A program made the position numbers and the translations under genes. DNA of 64,000 nt from contig NZ_BCTO01000027.1 of assembly GCF_001571325.1 (NCBI RefSeq), positions 62,001 through 126,000 of the forward strand, in the 5' to 3' direction. The notes beneath the pieces were generated by a model. The model saw only the letters and a list, made by a program, of their open reading frames with translations, did not search any database and was not told where the DNA came from. Of this stretch, positions 1 to 8,336 are shown piece by piece (the first letter of the stretch is position 1; every line of letters begins with the position of its first letter). This DNA comes from Delftia tsuruhatensis NBRC 16741 (GTDB taxonomy: Bacteria > Pseudomonadota > Gammaproteobacteria > Burkholderiales > Burkholderiaceae_C).

Positions 1-81
1 CGGCACCATGCGCGCGCCCAGTTCCTGGTGCAGGTCGAACAGCGGGGTCTTGAGCAGATCGGTGGTGGAGGCAGCGGACAA
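1..81 (-). CDS. gcvT: Aminomethyltransferase (glycine cleavage T protein), N-terminal part
   Basis: Only the first codons are in the window; the gene runs off the left edge. The reading contains TDLLKTPLFDLHQELGARMV, which matches the conserved GcvT N-terminus. GcvT is the folate-dependent aminomethyltransferase of the glycine cleavage system. The start is uncertain. A TTG at 81 gives MSAASTTDLL, close in length to GcvT proteins I know, with a weak AAAGAGAG upstream. An in-frame ATG at 114 would add 11 residues. The tandem glycine riboswitch immediately upstream on the same strand strongly supports the assignment. Confidence 0.85.
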   Translation of the reverse strand, partial: MSAASTTDLLKTPLFDLHQELGARMVP

Positions 82-120
82 GGAGGGCTCTCTTTCAGGC
101 AAGGAACAAGGCATAACGCC

Positions 121-138
121 ATCCCGGTCCTCCGGGAT
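121..138 (-). promoter_or_regulatory. Hairpin between glycine riboswitch and gcvT start
   Basis: ATCCCGG and CCGGGAT pair perfectly (7 bp) around a 4-nt loop that reads AGGA in the gcvT direction. It lies between the end of aptamer 2 and the candidate gcvT starts. There is no U-run, so it does not look like an intrinsic terminator. Because the loop resembles a Shine-Dalgarno core, it may belong to the expression platform. That role is inference. Confidence 0.45.
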
Positions 139-139
139 G

Positions 140-380
140 TGCTGCCCTGCTGTCCGCTTTACCTGAGAGATTCACCCGCACCTTCCATGCGTGGGGCTTG
201 CTCCTTCGGTGGATGGGGCACACCGCCGTGCCCTGCATCTCTCTCCAGCTAGGAACGCCTGCGGCCGTGGCGGCAGGCGGTGCCAGTCCTTTTGCCTGAG
301 CGTTCGGGACGAACCCTGCGCCTTCGGCGGTGCCGCTGCCTGTGACCATTGCGGCCGGGCGGGCACTCTCTCCTGACCGG
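140..380 (-). promoter_or_regulatory. Tandem glycine riboswitch (two aptamers) controlling gcvT
   Basis: Read on the minus strand, two copies of the glycine aptamer signature are visible. The first starts at about 378 with CAGGAGAGAG, then GCCGAAGGCGCA, then AACGCTCAGGCAAAAGGAC. The second starts at about 250 with TGGAGAGAGA, then CACCGAAGGAGCAAG, then AATCTCTCAGGTAAAGCGGAC. A short linker joins them. Glycine riboswitches of this tandem type usually turn on glycine cleavage genes when glycine is plentiful, and gcvT follows directly. Confidence 0.93.
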
Positions 381-383
381 CGC

Positions 384-389
384 ATTCTA
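384..389 (-). promoter_or_regulatory. Probable -10 element of the gcv promoter
   Basis: TAGAAT on the minus strand lies a few bases before the first riboswitch aptamer, so transcription would begin almost exactly at the aptamer 5' end. No good -35 hexamer is seen 17 bp further upstream. Confidence 0.4.
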
Positions 390-554
390 GCTGCGGCCAG
401 CGTCCGCGCGGCTTCGGGATTTCCGCGGGCCGACTGCAACTCCATGCGCTTGCCTGCATGGATGCATTTGCAAATTGCATAACTGTCTAAAAAATCTCCT
501 ACATTGAGGTGCATCGATATATGAAATCTCGTGAGCGAGAAGGAAGAAGCGCAC

Positions 555-2159
555 ATGCAGCAGACGCTGGGAGACACATTGGCCTGGCCGGCACGTTACC
601 TGCCGAACAAGGAAGCCCTGGTCGCATGGGAGGGCGGCGAGCGCCGCGCCTGGACCTACGCCCAGCTCGATGCCGAAGTCAACCGCCACGCCCACGGCCT
701 GGCCGAGCTGGGCATAGGCCATGGCGACGTGGTCGCCGCCTTCCTCTACAACACGCCGGCCTTTGTTTTCACCATGCTGGCGGCCGCGCGCCTGGGCGCC
801 ATCTTCAACCCCATCAACTACCGGCTGGCGGCGCAGGAGCTGGCCTTCATCCTCAAGGACGGCGCAGCGCGCGCCCTGGTCTTCGAGCACGAGGGCGGCG
901 AGGTGGCCGCACGCGCCCAGGCCCTGCTCAAGGCCGAAGGCGGCGGCACTGGCGCAGGCATCGAGCACTGGATCTTTGCCGACGATGCCCCGGCCGACCC
1001 GCTGCCGGTCTGGGCCACGCAGCGCCTGTCCGCCCTGGCCAGGGGCCGCAGCAGCGCGCCGCCCCAGGCCCATGTGCGCGAGAGCGACCCCTGCATCCTC
1101 ATGTACACCAGCGGCACCACGGGCCGGCCCAAGGGCGTGCTGCATACGCACCGCAGCAAGCTGGCGCACAACGCCCTCATGCACCAGACCATGCAGTTCA
1201 CGCGCGACGACGTGGGCCTGGCCATGGCGCCGCTCAACCACACGGCCGAGCTGCACACCAGCTTTCTGCCGCGCCTGCAGGCCGGCGCCACCCAGGTGCT
1301 GCTGCGCCGCTTCGACGTGGCCGAGGCCTGGCGCCTGATCCGCGAAGAGCGCGTGAGCTTCTTCTTCGCGGCGCCCACCATGGTCACCATGCTGCTGGCC
1401 GAACCCATCGCCTCGCCTGAGCAGGCGCCCGCGCTGAGGCTGGTGGAGTACGGCGGCGCCTCCATGGCGCCGCACCTGATCCGCGAATGGACGCGCAAGG
1501 TCGGCAGCGACCTGGTCCAGGTCTACGGCACCACGGAAATGGGCCCCTGCATGTCCGTCCTGCTGCCGCGCGAGCAACTCTCGCACGCGGGCTCGGCCGG
1601 GCTGCCCTCCATGGGCCATGACCTCATCGTGGCCCGCTTGCGCGAAGACAACGCCCCCACCGACCCGGCCGAGGCCTGCCTGCCCGGCGAGGTGGGCGAA
1701 ATCCTCGTGCGCGGCCCCTGCATGATGGCCGGCTACCTCAACCGCCCCGACGCCAACACCCGAGCCCTGGCGCACGGCTGGTACCACACGGGCGACCTGG
1801 GCCACATCGACGACGACGGCTATCTCTGGATCCGCGACCGCATCGACTACATGATCAATTCGGGTGCCGAGAACGTCTATCCGCGTGAGGTGGAAGACGC
1901 GCTGGTCGAACACGCCGACGTGCTCGAGGTCGCCGTCATCGGCGAGGCCGACGAGCGCTGGGGCCAGATCGTCGCCGCCCACGTGGTCGCCAAGCCTGGC
2001 GCCACGCCCACGGCCGAGGCGCTCGACGCCTTCCTGGTCCACGGCGACCGCTTGGCCGCCTACAAGCGCCCGCGCCGCTACCACTTCCGCGAGGCCCTGC
2101 CCAAGACGGCCAGCGGGAAGATACAGAAGCAGTTGCTGAGGGTGGTGGTGACGGCCTGA
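555..2159 (+). CDS. Acyl-CoA synthetase (AMP-dependent, ANL superfamily)
   Basis: A 534-residue adenylate-forming enzyme expected to activate a carboxylic acid to its CoA thioester with ATP. The P-loop YTSGTTGRPKG is at about residue 184, the A5-type motif YGTTEMGP at about 324, the GWYHTGDLG hinge region at about 410, and the catalytic lysine in PKTASGKIQKQ at about 522. The length is normal for the family. I chose the ATG at 555 because AAGGA lies about 8 nt upstream; a GTG at 531 in the same frame lacks such a site. The chain length of the substrate cannot be told from sequence. It is transcribed away from gcvT and stands alone. Confidence 0.88.
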   Translation: MQQTLGDTLAWPARYLPNKEALVAWEGGERRAWTYAQLDAEVNRHAHGLAELGIGHGDVVAAFLYNTPAFVFTMLAAARLGAIFNPINYRLAAQELAFILKDGAARALVFEHEGGEVAARAQALLKAEGGGTGAGIEHWIFADDAPADPLPVWATQRLSALARGRSSAPPQAHVRESDPCILMYTSGTTGRPKGVLHTHRSKLAHNALMHQTMQFTRDDVGLAMAPLNHTAELHTSFLPRLQAGATQVLLRRFDVAEAWRLIREERVSFFFAAPTMVTMLLAEPIASPEQAPALRLVEYGGASMAPHLIREWTRKVGSDLVQVYGTTEMGPCMSVLLPREQLSHAGSAGLPSMGHDLIVARLREDNAPTDPAEACLPGEVGEILVRGPCMMAGYLNRPDANTRALAHGWYHTGDLGHIDDDGYLWIRDRIDYMINSGAENVYPREVEDALVEHADVLEVAVIGEADERWGQIVAAHVVAKPGATPTAEALDAFLVHGDRLAAYKRPRRYHFREALPKTASGKIQKQLLRVVVTA

Positions 2160-2252
2160 GCGGCCGGCAAAGCTGGCGCATCCCGTCGGGGCAATGCTTG
2201 AACGTGTGCCCTCGCACTCGCACAATGGGTGGGCAACATTGCGAGGTTCAAG

Positions 2253-2504
2253 ATGCGCACCATGACGGCAAACCAGGCAGGAAAGGGATTCGCGGAGGTC
2301 ATCGAGGCCGTCCGCGAGGGTCCTGTACTGATCCAGCAGCAAGCCGCAAACGTGGCGGTGGTCATGTCGGTGCAGGAGTACGAACGGCTCATTCACACCA
2401 ACCTTTCGGAGTTCCAGCACTTCAGTGACCAGGTTGGCGCCAAGGCCGGCAAGGCCGGTATGACCGAAGATGTGCTTCAGGAACTGCTGAGCCGTGAGGA
2501 CTGA
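2253..2504 (+). CDS. Phd/YefM-type antitoxin
   Basis: A small protein of about 83 residues with the prevent-host-death pattern: an N-terminal MTANQAGKGFAEVIEAVREG and a central VLIQQQAANVAVVMSVQEYERL. This is the DNA-binding and dimerisation fold that represses its own promoter. The C-terminal tail would wrap the toxin. GAGG lies 8 nt before ATG 2253; ATG 2262 and GTG 2229 are alternatives. The stop overlaps the next gene by 11 nt, as expected for an antitoxin translated just ahead of its toxin. Confidence 0.8.
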   Translation: MRTMTANQAGKGFAEVIEAVREGPVLIQQQAANVAVVMSVQEYERLIHTNLSEFQHFSDQVGAKAGKAGMTEDVLQELLSRED

Positions 2505-2913
2505 TCTGCGGCTGGTGATCGACACGAATCTGTGGATCAGCCGCCTGCTCATGCCGACTGGCATGGCAGCAAAGACCGTGGATCAGGCGCTGGGCTGCGC
2601 GACCGTGTTGATGTCCCAGGAGACCCTGGCGGAATTGAGCGAAGTTCTCTTGCGCCCGAAATTCGACCGGTATGTTTCCCGCGAGGACAGGCAGCGCTTC
2701 CTGCTATTGCTGGACGCAGTGGTGCGACGGGTTTCCATCACCCGGCAGGTTTCGGTGTGCCGTGATCCCAAGGATGACAAATTCCTTGATGTCGCACTCA
2801 ACGGCGGTGCCCAGATGATTGTGACGGGGGACCAGGACTTGCTTGTCCTGCATCCTTTCCAAGGCATTGAGATACTCAGGCCTGCAGATTTTCTTGACAG
2901 AGTGGCCCATTGA
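2494..2913 (+). CDS. PIN-domain toxin (putative ribonuclease)
   Basis: A 139-residue PIN-family protein. PIN toxins are Mg-dependent RNases that cut tRNA or mRNA when the antitoxin is lost. The expected acidic residues are visible: the N-terminal VIDTNLW aspartate (about residue 10), glutamates in SQETLAELSEVL (about 42-48), the aspartates in CRDPKDDKFLDVA (about 88-96), and the TGDQDLL aspartate near 112. It looks like the COG1569 group of PIN toxins. It starts with GTG inside the antitoxin gene, so the two are translationally coupled. Confidence 0.82.
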   Translation: MRTDLRLVIDTNLWISRLLMPTGMAAKTVDQALGCATVLMSQETLAELSEVLLRPKFDRYVSREDRQRFLLLLDAVVRRVSITRQVSVCRDPKDDKFLDVALNGGAQMIVTGDQDLLVLHPFQGIEILRPADFLDRVAH

Positions 2914-2950
2914 GAGCGCAGGGTGGCAGCAGGGGGCCTGGCCCTCCTTG

Positions 2951-3868
2951 TCACCGGCTTTCACGGCAGCACGCTGCCACCGCCTGCCGCAGCCACCGAT
3001 GCATGGCATCCCCCTGCTTGCGCACATGCCAGGCCTGCTGGTAAGCGAACTCGGGCAGCTCCAGCGGAGGCGTGAAGCGGCGCAGCGTTTTGTGGCGGCG
3101 CAGGTCGCCAATGGCGCGGCTGCCCACGGTCAGCACGAGGTCGGTGCCTGCCAGCACCTCCAGCGCCGCGCTCCAGTGGGGCAGGGCCAGCACCACGCGG
3201 CGGCTCAGGCCTTGGGCGGCCAGCGCCCGTTCGATCTCCTCGCTGGCGTCGGGCCGCATGGCCAGCATGACGTGCGGGCGCTGCAGCCAGTCCTGCAGTG
3301 ACAGCCCGCCGCGTGCCGGCAGCACGGCCTGGTCGGCCACGCTCACGAACTGTTCCTGGAACAGATCCTGCACCTCGATGCCGTCGGGCAGGTCGGGTGC
3401 GTCGGGGAAGGGGCCCAGGGCCAGGTCCAGTTCGCCATCGGCCAGCTGGGCCAGCATCACCTCGCGCGTGGACTGGCTGATGGCCAGGTCCAGCCCGGGT
3501 GCGTGCTGGCGCAGATGCCGCATCAGCGGCGGCAGCACGATGCGTGATGCGTAGTCCGACAGCGCCAGCCGCAGCCGTCCGCGTGCGTGGGCCGGGTCGA
3601 ACTCCGCCTGTGCCAGCAAGCCGTTGAGGCTGCCCAGCGCATCCGCCAGCGGTTGCACCAGGCCTTGCGCGCGTGCCGTCAGCGCCATGCGGCCACCGCG
3701 CCGCACCAGCAACGGGTCGCCCAGGTGCTCGCGCAACTGCGCCAGCGAATGGCTCATGGCCGGCTGGCTCTTGTGCAGCCGCAGGGCCGCGCGCGTCACA
3801 TGTTTTTCGGCCAGCAGGGCGTGCAGGGCCAGCAGCAGGTTGAGGTCGATACGGCGCAGTTCATCCAT
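2951..3868 (-). CDS. LysR-family transcriptional regulator
   Basis: About 305 residues. A winged helix-turn-helix fills the first 65 residues (MDELRRIDLNLLLALHALL, then RAALRLHKSQPAMSHSLAQL), followed by a substrate-binding-like effector domain. I start at ATG 3868, where the canonical LysR N-terminus begins; an upstream in-frame ATG at 3892 would add eight residues. It is divergent from the YdcZ-like membrane protein at 3967 with a shared 98-bp promoter region, so that gene is its most likely target. The effector is unknown. Confidence 0.85.
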   Translation of the reverse strand: MDELRRIDLNLLLALHALLAEKHVTRAALRLHKSQPAMSHSLAQLREHLGDPLLVRRGGRMALTARAQGLVQPLADALGSLNGLLAQAEFDPAHARGRLRLALSDYASRIVLPPLMRHLRQHAPGLDLAISQSTREVMLAQLADGELDLALGPFPDAPDLPDGIEVQDLFQEQFVSVADQAVLPARGGLSLQDWLQRPHVMLAMRPDASEEIERALAAQGLSRRVVLALPHWSAALEVLAGTDLVLTVGSRAIGDLRRHKTLRRFTPPLELPEFAYQQAWHVRKQGDAMHRWLRQAVAACCRESR

Positions 3869-3966
3869 GCCATGAATATAGACCGTGCACACAAATGATT
3901 TCCATCAACGTGCTGGATGCGAGAGCATGCAGGCATCGATTGACAGAAGAAGAAAGGTCTTGCCGC

Positions 3967-4458
3967 ATGACAGGTAAAAGCACATTCACCGCCCTTGCTC
4001 CCGTGGCCCTGGCGCTGCTGGCGGGGGCCATGCTGCCATTCCAGGCTGCCAGCAATGCCCTGGTGGGCCGTCTGCTGGGCCACCCGCTGTGGGGCACGCT
4101 GGTCTCGCTGGCCGTGAGCGTCATGGTCGTGGTGCCTGCACTGTGGGTGCTGCGCGCGCCCGCTCCGGCCATGGCCCAGGCGGCAGCGGGGCCATGGTGG
4201 CTATGGATAGGCGGCGTGCTGGGTGCCATCTATGTGGCCAGTGCGGCGGCCGTGACACCCAAGCTGGGCGCAGGCGGCTTCCTGGTTTGCGTGGTGGCGG
4301 GGCAGATCGTGGTCTCGGTGCTGGTGGACCACTTCGGCCTGATGGGCCTGGGCGCGCGGCCGGTCAATGCGACGCGCCTGGCCGGCGTGGCCTTGATCCT
4401 GGGTGGAGTGCTGCTGGTGGTGCAGGGCGGGACGGCCCGTACAGCGGCGGCGCCATGA
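3967..4458 (+). CDS. DMT-family transporter, YdcZ/DUF606 type
   Basis: A hydrophobic protein of 163 residues with about five membrane helices and little else. The pattern (FQAASNALVGRLLGHPLWGTLVS near the N-terminus, then VTPKLGAGGFLVCVVAGQI) is that of the five-helix YdcZ branch of the drug/metabolite transporter superfamily, which probably works as a dimer. ATG 3967 has AAAGG about 10 nt upstream. It is divergent from a LysR gene that may control it. The substrate is not known. Confidence 0.8.
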   Translation: MTGKSTFTALAPVALALLAGAMLPFQAASNALVGRLLGHPLWGTLVSLAVSVMVVVPALWVLRAPAPAMAQAAAGPWWLWIGGVLGAIYVASAAAVTPKLGAGGFLVCVVAGQIVVSVLVDHFGLMGLGARPVNATRLAGVALILGGVLLVVQGGTARTAAAP

Positions 4459-4509
4459 GCGCCGCGAGCACGCCCTGCTTCAGGGGCAAAGGCCCCGGCC
4501 TTGCCCGCG

Positions 4510-6156
4510 TCAGGCGGGCATGCCCGGCGGCACGGCGGCCGGCCTTGCCGCTGGCGGACATTCCTGGCAGGCATCTGCCGTGCCGGGCAGGAGCCGGCCC
4601 AGCCGGATGACAAAGCAGGCCCCGCCTCCGGCAGCCGGCTGGAAGAACGCGTCGCCTGCGTGCAGCCTGGCGATGCGCCTGACCACGGACAGGCCCAGGC
4701 CATGCCCGTTGACGTGCCGGGTGGCGCTTGCGCGTTCATAGGGCTCGAAAACCTGTCTTGCCGCTTCGGGCGCAAGGCCCGGTCCCTGGTCGCTGACGGA
4801 AATCAGCAGGTCACCGGACGCATCGCAGCGGGCGGCCAGGGTGATGTCGCCCGCCTTGGCATATTTGATGGCGTTGCCGACAAGGTTGGAGATGGCGATG
4901 CGCACCAGGACAGGGTCGCATTGCCATTGCTGCGGGCCTTGTTCCAGATCCAGTTTCAGGCGATGCCGCCGGGACCAGCGGACGAGCTCTGCAGACTCCT
5001 CCAGGAGTTCATCCAATGGCGTCTGCTCCAGTTGCAGCCGGAACGCGCCCGCGTCCAGCCGGTCGTTGATCAGGCAGGTGTCCACCAGGGTCATCAGCCG
5101 GCGCGAGGCCCTGCGTATCTGGGACGCCTGCTCGATGAGGGAGTCCGCATCCGTCGTCGGGAACGTCTGCAGCTCGGTCGCGGCGCCGTCCACGATGGTG
5201 AGCGGGGTGCGGAACTCGTGGTTGATCATGTTGAAGAACTGGCGCTGCTCCAGCCGCATCTCCCGCTCGCTGTGCAAGGCGGTCTGCAGGGCCTGCTGGG
5301 CCGTTTGCAGCTGTGCGGTGCGCTGCAGCACCTTGGACTCCAGCTCGCGCTCGGCCGCCTGGGCGCGTGACAGGGCCTGCATCCGCTCACTGCGCAGGGC
5401 GCGCTCCGCCACCCGCGTGCGATTGGTCACCGCCATTCCCAGCAGGATGGCCTCGGAAACACGCCCGGCAAACCAGAGCATCTGGGCCGATGGCAGCGCG
5501 ACATCGGGCAGCAGGCCCTGGGTTCTCAGCAGGTTCAGGATGCCCAGGGCGGAAGGCACGGCAAACGCCAGCGCGCCCGGCAGGTATTGCCACTGCCTTC
5601 GGACCACCAGCAGGTACAGCACGAAGACGGCGCCGAACGATGTGGACACCAGGGCCGTGAACACCACGGCACGCGAGATCTGCGCATAGCCACCCAACAG
5701 TGCCAGGCCCAGTGCGATGGCATTCAGCCAGGCCACCACGCTGAAGAGGTGCGCAGCCCAGATCCAATGGCGGCGGAACTCGAACAATTGGCTGAAAAAC
5801 ACCGTCGCCACCACACAGAAGCTGCAGTAGGCGATGGACAGCGCATGCTGGGGCTGGTCGGCGCCGGGCAGCCACAGGCCTTCGGGCCGGTAACGGAAGG
5901 CGGCGTAGGCAAAGCCGGCTGCCAGGAGCGCGGCGCAAAGAATGTAGAGCCTTTCCCTGAGCCAGCACCACAGGATCAGGCTCATCAGCGTGATGGCCAG
6001 GGCCGAGCCCATGTACGCGTAAAGCAGCATGGCGGCCGGCGCCATGCTCCTGCCGGGAAAGACCGCAATGCCCTGGGCTGCCTGGGGGTTGGGCAGCAAG
6101 CGGGTGAGCAGTGCCAGAAGCGCTGCGGCTGCCAGGGCTTGCGCCAGCCATCGCAT
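4510..6156 (-). CDS. Orphan sensor histidine kinase with multi-helix membrane sensor domain
   Basis: About 548 residues. The first 230 contain roughly seven membrane helices resembling a 7TM-DISM sensor region. A coiled-coil linker with RTAQLQTAQQALQ follows, then a HisKA domain with the phospho-acceptor in NHEFRTPL (His about 313). The ATPase domain has NLVGNAIKY (about 423), DQGPGL (about 456) and GHGLGLSVV. The tail after about 525 is Pro/Ala/Cys-rich. No response regulator gene is adjacent. The start at ATG 6156 places the first helix at the N-terminus; the ribosome site is weak and further-upstream starts are possible. Confidence 0.8.
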   Translation of the reverse strand: MRWLAQALAAAALLALLTRLLPNPQAAQGIAVFPGRSMAPAAMLLYAYMGSALAITLMSLILWCWLRERLYILCAALLAAGFAYAAFRYRPEGLWLPGADQPQHALSIAYCSFCVVATVFFSQLFEFRRHWIWAAHLFSVVAWLNAIALGLALLGGYAQISRAVVFTALVSTSFGAVFVLYLLVVRRQWQYLPGALAFAVPSALGILNLLRTQGLLPDVALPSAQMLWFAGRVSEAILLGMAVTNRTRVAERALRSERMQALSRAQAAERELESKVLQRTAQLQTAQQALQTALHSEREMRLEQRQFFNMINHEFRTPLTIVDGAATELQTFPTTDADSLIEQASQIRRASRRLMTLVDTCLINDRLDAGAFRLQLEQTPLDELLEESAELVRWSRRHRLKLDLEQGPQQWQCDPVLVRIAISNLVGNAIKYAKAGDITLAARCDASGDLLISVSDQGPGLAPEAARQVFEPYERASATRHVNGHGLGLSVVRRIARLHAGDAFFQPAAGGGACFVIRLGRLLPGTADACQECPPAARPAAVPPGMPA

Positions 6157-6373
6157 TGCAGAATCCGTTGGCCAGTGCCTCCGGCGGCCTTCGGTGGGAT
6201 TGTCTTGGGTGTGGATCAAGGGGCCGATTGGTTGATGTGGCGAGCGCCCATGCATGCCCGACGTCAGGGTCAGTGCATGGGCGTGCACGTTTGCGGGAGG
6301 CATTGTGCACCGGCCGCCGTTGCGGGAAAGCGCTGCCGGGTGTCTGCGGATGCCTGCCGGGTGCCCCAATGCA

Positions 6374-6410
6374 ACAGGCCGCCCCGCTGCGGATAAGCGG
6401 GGCGGCCTGT
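6374..6410 (-). terminator. Long perfect hairpin, terminator-like
   Basis: ACAGGCCGCCCCGCT and AGCGGGGCGGCCTGT are exact inverted copies (15 bp) around a 7-nt loop. No U-run follows on either strand, so function as an intrinsic terminator is uncertain. On the minus strand it sits 18 nt after the stop of an AraC-like C-terminal remnant, the position expected for that lost gene's terminator. Confidence 0.5.
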
Positions 6411-6428
6411 AACGGGTTCCTGAGGGGA

Positions 6429-6503
6429 TCACGCATCCGGGCGCTGGCGGTAGTCGGCGGGGCTGGGTGAATGGTTTTGCTGCGCCGGTAAGCGTGCTCC
6501 CAT
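6429..6503 (-). pseudogene. Remnant of an AraC-family regulator C-terminus
   Basis: A short minus-strand reading ends in HSPSPADYRQRPDA followed by TGA. SPADYR-type endings are typical of the last helix of AraC/XylS DNA-binding domains, where a G-x-SPxxYR motif closes the second helix-turn-helix. Nothing upstream in any frame continues the domain, so only the tail would remain. A perfect 15-bp hairpin lies just downstream. The match is short and could be chance. Confidence 0.35.
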
Positions 6504-6614
6504 GCAGACAAGTGTGCGCGTTTGGCCTCAGAAAATGCTGCTTTATTTCTTCAAAACAGGCGTTGCTACAGAAAATTATTCTGCACCTGCCTGTTTTGCA
6601 GTAGATTGCCGGCC

Positions 6615-7070
6615 ATGGACATCCTCGACAGAAAGATTCTTTCCGCCCTGCAGGCCAACGCGCGCGCCAGCCTGCAGGAAATCGGCGCGGCCGTGGGCCT
6701 GAGCGCCTCGCCCTGCTGGGCACGCATCAAGAAGCTGGAAGAGGCGGGGGTGATCGAGGGCTATACCGTGCGCCTGAACCCGCTGGCGCTGGGCCTGGGC
6801 GATACGGTGCTGGTGCAGGTCACGCTGGACAGCCATTCGGACAACACGCTGGAGAAATTCGGCGAGATGCTGGCGACCATTCCCGAGGTGGTGGAGGCGC
6901 ACCTGGTCTCGGGCGAGTACGACTACCTGCTGCGCGTCGTCGTCAAGGACACGCGTGACTACGAGCGCCTCCTGCGCGAGAAGCTCTACAAGATCAAGGG
7001 CATACGCCACAGCCAGTCCAGCTTTGTGCTGCGCACGTTGAAGAAGGCCGACCTGCCGCTGGGGGTCTGA
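6615..7070 (+). CDS. Lrp/AsnC-family transcriptional regulator
   Basis: 151 residues with an N-terminal helix-turn-helix (MDILDRKILSALQANARASL, then GLSASPCWARIKKLEEAGVI) and a C-terminal RAM/AsnC ligand domain (GEYDYLLRVVVKDTRDYERL). Such proteins form octamers and respond to amino acids. Its position upstream of an AraC gene and a VOC protein gives no direct clue to its targets. The length is normal for the family. Confidence 0.9.
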   Translation: MDILDRKILSALQANARASLQEIGAAVGLSASPCWARIKKLEEAGVIEGYTVRLNPLALGLGDTVLVQVTLDSHSDNTLEKFGEMLATIPEVVEAHLVSGEYDYLLRVVVKDTRDYERLLREKLYKIKGIRHSQSSFVLRTLKKADLPLGV

Positions 7071-7075
7071 AGTCC

Positions 7076-7843
7076 ATGCCCTCTGGCCAGGCGCCGCCGC
7101 CCGCTCCCTACCGCGAACACTCCCCGCCGCCCGCCTTGCAGCCGCACTTCCAGTGCCTGTGGAGCAGCACCGTGGCCCCGGACTATGCCGGCGGCTTTCT
7201 CGTGGTGCCCGATGGCTGCGTGGACATCGTCTGCAAAGGCGGGCGGCTGCTGGCCGTGGGGCCTGACAGGGTGGCTGCGCGGCCCGCGCTCGTGCCGGGG
7301 TCCGAGGTATGGGGCGCGCGCTTCGGCCCCGGTGCGGCCAGCGCCTGGCTGGGCCTGCCCATGGACGAGATCGTGGGGCAGGCGGTGGAACTGGGCGATC
7401 TGCTGGGGCCGTGCGTGCGGGAGTGGTTGCATCGCATCAACGATGCGCAGCCGGGCGCGGGGCAGGCCGTGTTCATCCATGGACTGGTGCAAATGGGCCG
7501 CGACGCCCCGGAGCCCGACCGGCAGGCCATGGAGCTGTTCAATGTGGCGGCTGCAGCCGGGCGGGACGAATCCGGTGTGCTGGCCGCGATGCGCGCGCAG
7601 CTGGACATGTCCGAGCGCAGCCTGCGCCGCCTGTGCCACGCGCAGTTTGGCTACGGCCCCAAGACGCTGGAGCGCGTGCTGCGCTTTCAGCGCCTGCTGG
7701 CCCTGGCACGGTCTGACCGGCAGGCAGGTCTTGCGGCCCTGGCGGCGGAGGCCGGCTATGCGGACCAGGCGCATCTGTCGCGCGAGGTGAGGGCGCTGTG
7801 CGGCATCACGCCCCGCGCTGCCCTGCAGCAACTGCTGGATTGA
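7076..7843 (+). CDS. AraC-family transcriptional regulator
   Basis: 255 residues. The C-terminal half holds the double helix-turn-helix (MSERSLRRLCHAQFGYGPKT, then AGYADQAHLSREVRALCGIT). The N-terminal part (FLVVPDGCVDIV, then RFGPGAASAWLGLP) matches the ligand-binding type found in many short AraC proteins with a DUF6597-like domain. It starts 5 nt after the Lrp gene stop, so the two are probably co-transcribed. The VOC-family gene downstream may be its partner or target. Confidence 0.87.
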   Translation: MPSGQAPPPAPYREHSPPPALQPHFQCLWSSTVAPDYAGGFLVVPDGCVDIVCKGGRLLAVGPDRVAARPALVPGSEVWGARFGPGAASAWLGLPMDEIVGQAVELGDLLGPCVREWLHRINDAQPGAGQAVFIHGLVQMGRDAPEPDRQAMELFNVAAAAGRDESGVLAAMRAQLDMSERSLRRLCHAQFGYGPKTLERVLRFQRLLALARSDRQAGLAALAAEAGYADQAHLSREVRALCGITPRAALQQLLD

Positions 7844-7928
7844 GCGGCCCGGCTGGCCGTTTTGTTCAAGATGCCCTGCCCCTGCGTGGCCGATGATGGC
7901 GGCCTACCGACATTCAATGGAGCATCAC

Positions 7929-8285
7929 ATGGGCATCAGGGGCAACAACCACCAGATCGACAACATCGAATTCAACGTGGCCGACATCGCACGCAGCAAG
8001 GCGTTCTACGGCGAGGCCTTCGGCTGGACCTTCACAGACTACGGGCCGAGCTACACCGAGTTCAGCGACGGCCGGCTGACGGGCGGCTTCACCACGGGCG
8101 AGGAGGTGCGGCCCGGCGGCCCGCTGGTCATCCTCTACGCCGACGATCTGGCCGAGGCGCAGCGTCGCGTGCAGGCGGCCGGGGCCGTGATCAGCCGCGC
8201 GGCGTTCGCGTTCCCGGGGGGCCGCAGGTTCCACTTCACCGATCCGGACGGCTACGAGCTGGCCGTGTGGTCGGCCGATGCCTGA
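7929..8285 (+). CDS. VOC-family protein (glyoxalase/bleomycin resistance fold)
   Basis: 118 residues with the paired beta-alpha-beta-beta-beta modules of the vicinal oxygen chelate fold: HQIDNIEFNVADIARSKAFY at the N-terminus and FHFTDPDGYELAVWS at the C-terminus, which supplies the usual metal-ligand glutamate. Members may be dioxygenases, isomerases or antibiotic-binding proteins, so the reaction is open. ATG 7929 has GGAG about 8 nt upstream. A strong terminator follows the stop. Confidence 0.82.
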   Translation: MGIRGNNHQIDNIEFNVADIARSKAFYGEAFGWTFTDYGPSYTEFSDGRLTGGFTTGEEVRPGGPLVILYADDLAEAQRRVQAAGAVISRAAFAFPGGRRFHFTDPDGYELAVWSADA

Positions 8286-8291
8286 AAGACG

Positions 8292-8317
8292 ACAGCCCGC
8301 ATCTGCGGGCTGTTTTC
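8292..8317 (+). terminator. Intrinsic terminator
   Basis: ACAGCCCGC, a 4-nt loop (ATCT) and GCGGGCTGT form a perfect 9-bp stem followed by TTTTC on the plus strand. It closes the Lrp-AraC-VOC transcript just before the convergent lysP gene. Confidence 0.9.
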
Positions 8318-8336
8318 ATGGGGACCGGGCGGGGCG

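Noticed and set aside
387-2564. Very long minus-strand open frame (725 codons) opposite the acyl-CoA synthetase and toxin-antitoxin genes
   Set aside because: It is the antisense shadow of GC-rich coding DNA: His/Gly/Ala/Arg-rich, no domain, and it crosses three well-supported genes.
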